Assembly: GCA_905221605.1 (NCBI GenBank)
Contig: CAJNDS010002435.1
Coordinates: 1 to 20,000, forward strand
From: Symbiodinium natans
Lineage: Eukaryota; Sar; Dinophyceae; Suessiales; Symbiodiniaceae
DNA: 20,000 nt
Direction of reading: 5' to 3'
The position numbers and the translations under genes are program-made. Shown piece after piece: positions 15,945 to 20,000 of the stretch. The notes beneath the pieces were generated by a model, which made no database searches, had not been told where the DNA came from, and saw only the letters and a list, made by a program, of their open reading frames with translations. Numbering within the stretch: the stretch's first letter is position 1; each line of letters starts with the position of its first letter.

Positions 15945-16527
15945 CGGCTGTGCGGACCGGTGGGCTCCTGCAGCAGATCAGGGTCTTGCACAGAGCAGCT
16001 GCAGTGAAGGGGGGGACGTCTGTCTGAGCATGGAGCCATCGCCATATCAAAGGTGCGCCTTAGAGCACCAGAGACAGCTCTCAGGGCTGTCAGAGGGTTC
16101 CCTTATGGTTTCTTATGGGCTTCCATGATGGTTCCCTATGGTTCCATATGACTTCCTACTTGCGGCTATGCAAAGGTTGCAAAGCGCACAAGCACACAGG
16201 AGTGTGAGTTGGACGGTGAAACCAAGACTTTCCGGTCTGCCACACACACACAGACAGAGAGCTGCATCTGGGGCACGACATCGCCTTCGGCTTTCTGGCG
16301 GAGTCATCCGACTGTATTGACGATAGGGTTTGAGCCTTGGCAGTGTTGATGGCTGATTGCCCCCGTATGCAGAATAGCTCGGGGGCACTAAACCCGGGGC
16401 TTCGGTTCAGACTTCGTGGCCGAAAGGGCCGGGCGCAGCCAATTCACTCATGCAAAATGCTGGAAAAAGAACTTGACCCCGAATCTGAAGACCAAACTCT
16501 AAACACCCTGGCAAAACCCAGAAAAAA
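15945..16527. other. Unique region of ~580 bp, no recognised gene
   Basis: Longest ordinary stretch in the right half. Open frames of 60-91 codons on both strands (for example 16113-16388 minus, 16337-16540 plus) show no family I recognise. It includes a small TATGG repeat at 16096-16152 and a short CA/GA-rich patch near 16242-16260. Confidence 0.45.
16096..16152. repeat. Short tandem repeat of TTCC(n)TATGG type
   Basis: Five irregular copies, 10-13 bases each: TTCCCTTATGG, TTTCTTATGG, TTCCATGATGG, TTCCCTATGG and TTCCATATGA. Confidence 0.75.
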
Positions 16528-16554
16528 ACCTAAACCCTAAACCCTAAACCTTAA
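16528..16554 (-). repeat. Short CCCTAAA array, ~3 units
   Basis: Three to four C-strand units. With the next block it bounds a unique island of about 105 bases (16555-16658). Confidence 0.9.
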
Positions 16555-16658
16555 TTTGCAGGGCCCACCACGCACCATGGCCCCGACCACCTCGGCAATC
16601 TGTTTCGCCTCCTCCCCCATAGGGGGCGTGCGCTCTCGCTTGCCGCCTTTCCGGGTGG

Positions 16659-16782
16659 GTTTAGGGTTTAGGGTTTAGGGTATAGGGTTTAGTTTTCGGT
16701 TTAGGGTGTAGGGTTTAGAGTTTAGGGTTTAGGGTTTAGGGTTTAGGGTTTAGGGTTTGGGGTTTGGGGTTTCGGGTTAGGG
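16659..16782 (+). repeat. TTTAGGG array, ~17 units with variants
   Basis: Contains TATAGGG, TTTTCGG, TGTAGGG, TTTAGAG and a terminal TTTGGGG/TTTCGGG stretch. Confidence 0.92.
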
Positions 16783-17214
16783 GAGTTGCTTCGAAGCTTG
16801 TTGAGCTTCCTAGATTCCACGGCGCGTGCCGGGGCTTCTCGGGATGTTTGGGGCGTGGCGGCGGATTGGGTCCAGCCCTTCCAGAATGCCTTCCCGGTCT
16901 TTCATGCAACGCAACTTCATCCACATCTCCTCTTCCATCACCCAAAAGCCCAAACCTTGGCAGCTAAGATGCCCCTCCAAGATCCCGGACTCCGGCACAA
17001 GCCAAACCCCAGAACGACCCCTCTCCCCTATCCGAGTTGAGTGTAAAGGTTTAGGGAGTGCAGCAACTAAACAACTCGAAAATCTTGAACCCCACCGGCC
17101 CCCGCGAAGCCCAGCAAAAATCAGCCTAGCATATCCCCTGCAGCCCCTACGGCCAAGCTCTTTGGCGACCCGAAGCACATTCTAAAGAAGCTATCCTGCA
17201 CCCCAAATAGGGCT
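16783..17214. other. Unique GC-rich region with overlapping open frames
   Basis: About 430 bases. Plus-strand frames of 67-119 codons (longest 16826-17185) and a minus-strand frame of 122 codons (16810-17178) overlap one another. None has a recognisable domain, and several are joined to telomere repeat in translation. I cannot choose a coding strand. If any is real, the minus 122-codon frame is as good a candidate as the plus 119-codon one. Confidence 0.4.
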
Positions 17215-17262
17215 GAGGGTTTAGGATGTGGGGTTGTAAATTTAGAAGTTAGGGTTTAGGGC
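17215..17262 (+). repeat. Degenerate G-strand telomere-like patch
   Basis: Loose TTTAGGA/TGTGGGG/TTTAGAAG-type words ending in TTAGGGTTTAGGG. Confidence 0.7.
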
Positions 17263-17437
17263 TTTCGACTGACTCTCTCTCCCGGGCCTTGATTCTGTTG
17301 AAGTCGGGACGAGGGTTGAGGATGAAGCGGCTTCGGATTTAGGAAACGAGGGTTCAGGGCTTAAGATTCCAGACTTACGGCTGATAGGGCTCATGGGCAA
17401 ATTGTCAAGGCCAAAACGCCTTAAGCCCAAATAGAGT
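17263..17437. other. Unique island
   Basis: A minus-strand frame of 62 codons (17242-17430) is the only open frame of note and is not recognised. Confidence 0.4.
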
Positions 17438-17477
17438 AACCCTAAACCTAAACCCTAAACCCTAGACCCTAAACCCG
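17438..17477 (-). repeat. CCCTAAA array, ~5 units
   Basis: Near-perfect C-strand units with one CCCTAGA variant. Confidence 0.92.
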
Positions 17478-17585
17478 GTGGTCTCAGGGTGGGTCTTTAG
17501 CTTTCGCGCCCCGGGTCAGGGCGCATCGCTTCAGCGGCCAACCCGAAACTCCATACCCCAAGTCCTCAACCAAAACTTGAGCCCG
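17478..17585. other. Unique GC-rich island
   Basis: About 108 bases, nothing recognised. Confidence 0.4.
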
Positions 17586-17692
17586 AAGCCCTGAACCCGA
17601 AACAACCCCTAAACCCTAAACCCTAAACCCTACACCCTACACCCTAAACCCTAAACCCTAAACCCTAAACCCTAAACCCTGAACCCTACAGG
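17586..17692 (-). repeat. CCCTAAA array, ~14 units
   Basis: Mostly perfect, with two CCCTACA variants and a degenerate lead (CCCGAAACAA). Confidence 0.94.
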
Positions 17693-17803
17693 GCCCCAAA
17701 ACCCTAGACTGCAGAACGCTGCCTCTGGAGGACCTAGGCCGTGGTGAGGCGATGGACGGCGACTTCGGTGAGGCCGCGGGTGCATAGACGGGCTCGGTCT
17801 CCT

Positions 17804-17943
17804 GGGGTTTAGGGTTTAGGGCTTAGGGTTTAGGGTTTGGGTTTGGGGTTTAGGGTTTGGGGTTTGGGGTTTTGGGGTTTGGGGTTTTGGGGTTTGGGGT
17901 TTGGGGGTTTTGGGGTTTTGGGGTTTTGGGGCTTGGGGTTTCA
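17804..17943 (+). repeat. TTTAGGG array grading into TTTTGGGG/TTTGGGG
   Basis: Starts as TTTAGGG and from about 17865 becomes TTTGGGG and TTTTGGGG, the latter identical to the ciliate-type telomere octamer. The G4 runs at 7-8-base spacing are compatible with G-quadruplexes. The left island (17693-17803) is unique and GC-rich. Confidence 0.92.
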
Positions 17944-18051
17944 AGAAGGGCTCAGGGTTCAGCCCTTAGCTCTCCAGAAGGTTGAGGACTTGAGATTGAG
18001 CATCCCAGCTGATGGCATGATAAACAGAATCCTCAAACTCGAAGGGCCCCC

Positions 18052-18124
18052 ACCCTAAACCCTAAACCCTAAACCCTAAACCCTGAACCCTAAACTCTGA
18101 ACCCTAAACCCTAAACCCTAAACG
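18052..18124 (-). repeat. CCCTAAA array, ~10 units
   Basis: Near-perfect, with CCCTGAA and ACTCTGA variants. Confidence 0.94.
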
Positions 18125-18240
18125 TTAAGTTAGAGAAGCCCTTCGCCGCACCTGGCTGTTCGCCTGAGCCGCCTCGAGAGCCAAGAGCGTCGCTTCAGAG
18201 AAGTGCAGCTGCTGTACCTGGAGGTACTGCCCGCATGGGT
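18125..18240. other. Unique GC-rich island
   Basis: About 116 bases between a C-strand array and a short G-strand patch. It is open in at least one plus frame, but too short to judge. Confidence 0.4.
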
Positions 18241-18439
18241 GTAGAGGGTTGCGTTTAGGGTTTAGGACTGATATATATATATATATATATAGGAATATAT
18301 ATATATATACATATATAGATTTATGGATTTATTTATTTTCTTATTATCTATTTATTTATTTATATTTGTTTATTTTTCTGTGTATATATATATATATATA
18401 CATATGTGTATAAATATATATATATATATATATACATGT
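18241..18439. repeat. AT microsatellite with short telomere-like lead
   Basis: A short G-strand patch (to 18267) is followed by alternating AT runs at 18270-18318, a TTTA/ATTT-rich middle and further TA runs at 18381-18434. Alternating AT can form cruciforms. Confidence 0.93.
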
Positions 18440-18502
18440 AGCGACATGAAACTTCGACCTGCAATTTAGACCACACGACTCCACCCTCTTGGGGGCCCCT
18501 AC

Positions 18503-18650
18503 AGCTCTAAACCCCTCTCAACCCGAAACGTTACGCCCCTCTAAGCTCTCAACCCCTCTGACCTCTAAACCCCTCTAGCCCCTAAACCCTAAACCCTAAA
18601 CCCTAAACCCTAAACCCTATACCCTATACCCTATCCCTAAACCCTTCAAA
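18503..18650 (-). repeat. Degenerate C-strand array, CCCCTCTAAA type into CCCTAAA
   Basis: The left half has CCCCTCTAA/CCCGAAA forms, the middle perfect CCCTAAA units and the right end CCCTATA. Confidence 0.9.
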
Positions 18651-18742
18651 ACCCCTCCCCAAAGATCCGCCCCAGCAGGACAGGGGCCCCCAACATCGTG
18701 GTTCGCCAAGTCGGGGCCTGAGATGGCGGTTCCGCACTCATT
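18651..18742. other. Unique GC-rich island
   Basis: 92 bases capped by C-strand repeat on the left and G-strand repeat on the right. Nothing recognised. Confidence 0.4.
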
Positions 18743-18831
18743 TTGGGGTTTAGGGTTTAGGGTTTAGGGTTTAGGGTTTGGGGTTTAGGGTTTAGGGTTT
18801 AGGGTTTAGGGTTTAGGGTTTAGGGTTTAGG
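18743..18831 (+). repeat. TTTAGGG array, ~12 units
   Basis: Near-perfect with one TTTGGGG unit. The last unit abuts a 69-bp duplication. Confidence 0.95.
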
Positions 18832-18969
18832 AAACTCCAGAAAGTTGGAACACGGCTTAAGGATGATTGCAGTTGGGCTTCCCTTTAGTGATATAATGAT
18901 AAACCTCCAGAAAGTTGGAAGATGTTTCAAGGATGATTACAGCTGGGCTTCCCTTTTGTGTTCCTTTTG
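18832..18969 (+). repeat. ~69-bp direct duplication
   Basis: Two diverged copies start at 18832 and 18901, sharing CTCCAGAAAGTTGGAA, AAGGATGATT and TGGGCTTCCCTTT. An open frame of 136 codons (18845-19255) runs through this and the next repeat into telomere repeat and is unlikely to be a gene. Confidence 0.85.
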
Positions 18970-19057
18970 GGCTATGGGGATAAGGATGTTTCAACTTTTT
19001 GGAGCTTGCAGCAAGACTCAATCAAGCAAGCTCAGGAAAAAACCTCGTTCGGGAAAA

Positions 19058-19140
19058 AACCCAAGCCAAAACCAAGCAAAAACCCAAGCAAAAACCCAAG
19101 CAAAAACCCAAGCAGAAACCCAAGCAAAAACCCAAGCAAA
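19058..19140 (+). repeat. 12-bp tandem repeat, ~7 units
   Basis: Period-12 repeat of AAACCCAAGCAA. In one frame it reads KTQA repeated, in another NPSK. It resembles an expanded CCCAAA-type telomere variant. Confidence 0.9.
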
Positions 19141-19232
19141 GATCCCAAAGAATACCCAGCGCGAACCCGTAGGAGGCGTAGGTCTCCAGGTTGTAGGGCT
19201 TGAGAGATTTCAGGGGGTTTGGGTCGACTTGT

Positions 19233-19338
19233 GGGGTTTAGGGTTTGGGGTTTAGGGCTTGGGGTTTGAGGTTTAGGGTTTAGGGTTTAGGGTTTAGGGT
19301 TTAGGGTTTAGGGTTTAGGGTTTAGGGTTTACCCTAAA
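19233..19338. repeat. TTTAGGG array with terminal inversion
   Basis: G-strand units to 19328, then a head-to-head turn: TTTAGGGT, two bases, ACCCTAAA (19331-19338). Confidence 0.93.
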
Positions 19339-19486
19339 ACATCTGCTTCCGGGTCCCCATGGTGCGGCAAGGCGCAGGAGATCACTGGTCGGAGGGTGGT
19401 TCGTTCTTGCCGCTCCGTCGGGCACAGCTTCAGCGATAGCCTCACCGGCGTGACGTGGCATCCCCTACCCTGGGGTCTAAGAGGGC
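19339..19486. other. Unique GC-rich island
   Basis: About 148 bases. One plus frame is open for roughly 43 codons. No family recognised. Confidence 0.4.
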
Positions 19487-19613
19487 TTTGGGGGGTTTAG
19501 GGGTTTAGGGATCTAGGGTTTAGGGCTAGGGTTTAGGTGTTTAGGACCAAAGGGGCTTAGGGATTTAGGGTTTAGGGCTAGGGTTTAGGGTTCTGGGTTT
19601 GAAGGTTTAGCAG
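19487..19613 (+). repeat. Degenerate TTTAGGG array with insertions
   Basis: TTTAGGG mixed with GCTAGGG and ATCTAGGG forms. TTTAGGGCTAGGG recurs at about 19518 and 19569, marking a short duplication. Confidence 0.88.
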
Positions 19614-19691
19614 GGGAGGTTCAGGGCGCAAGGCGCCGTTATCGGAACCAGGAGACTGGCCCTGCTTCTCTCGATCAAACATAAGCTCAGG

Positions 19692-20000
19692 CCTAGGGTT
19701 TAGGGTTAGGGTTTAGGGTTTAGGGTTTAGGGTTTAGGGTTTAGGGTTTAGGGTTTAGGGTTTAGGGTTTAGGGTTTAGGGTTTAGGGTTTAGGGTTTAG
19801 GGGTAGGGTTTAGGGTTTAGGGTTTAGGGTTTAGGGTTTAGGGTTTAGGGTTTAGGGTTTAGGGTTTAGGGTTTAGGGTTTAGGGTTTAGGGTTTAGGGT
19901 TTAGGGTTTAGGTTAGGGTTTAGGGTTTAGGGTTTAGGGTTTAGGGTTTAGGGTTTAGGGTTTAGGGTTAGGGTTTAGGGTTTAGGGTTTAGGGTTTAGG
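19692..20000 (+). repeat. Long TTTAGGG array running off the window, ~44 units
   Basis: The longest and cleanest array, with only a few one- or two-base interruptions (GGTTAGGG forms and one GGGGTAGGG near 19800). The G-strand runs 5'->3' to the right, as at the right end of a linear chromosome. Confidence 0.97.

Noticed and set aside
15900-15960. tRNA gene suggested by GGTTCGATTCC
   Set aside because: No A box or 5' half, since TTTAGGG repeat occupies that position, and the T-stem pairs at only three positions.
16810-17185. Overlapping 119- and 122-codon frames on opposite strands
   Set aside because: GC-rich DNA gives long frames by chance, and neither has a recognisable motif or a better claim than the other.
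18845-19255. 136-codon open frame with KTQA repeats
   Set aside because: It is made of a 69-bp duplication, a 12-bp tandem repeat and telomere repeat, and another frame over the same repeat is also open.

Overview
The window looks like nuclear DNA of a dinoflagellate, most likely of the Symbiodiniaceae/Suessiales type. This rests on three things: abundant TTTAGGG (plant-type) telomere repeat, which dinoflagellates are known to carry; a decayed reverse transcriptase whose sequence resembles RT proteins I recall from Symbiodiniaceae genomes; and a very repeat-rich, gene-poor texture. A green alga with the same telomere repeat is a weaker alternative. I see no intact conventional gene, no rRNA and no complete tRNA.

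Layout. 1-324: degenerate telomere repeat in both orientations. 333-2998: about 24 tandem copies of a 112-bp satellite. 3141-4631: short unique islands separated by telomere-repeat arrays that switch strand. 4632-8067: the only protein-like segment, a retroelement relic on the plus strand. It has a Gag-like first frame (5292-6374), then a reverse transcriptase spread over three further frame segments to 7969, with the catalytic YxDD-like box disrupted. 8104-8286: T-rich tract. 8474-15312: a 6.8-kb non-coding composite bounded by a 27-bp inverted match. It contains, in order, a purine/pyrimidine-rich higher-order repeat (about 1.19 kb period built of ~0.4-kb subunits), fourteen copies of an 88-bp satellite, a 31-bp tandem repeat, a 342-bp hairpin with 112-bp arms, and an array of eleven alternating ATTTAAAT-rich palindromes. 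15203-15311 is a small MITE-like foldback. 15357-20000: again telomere-repeat blocks in alternating orientation with short GC-rich islands, an AT microsatellite and small tandem repeats, ending in a ~310-bp TTTAGGG array that runs off the window.

The most unusual structure is the palindrome array at 13339-15180. Two palindrome types alternate (six of type P2, five of type P1). The 42-bp asymmetric cores of P2 occur in both orientations, one has only its central hexamer reversed, and three P1 cores have become (nearly) perfect palindromes that equal one half of the older core joined to its own mirror. The array therefore appears to record core inversion and hairpin-templated symmetrisation. 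Nothing here reads as a cooperating set of genes. The retroelement is probably dead, and the rest looks like subtelomeric or heterochromatic repeat DNA.
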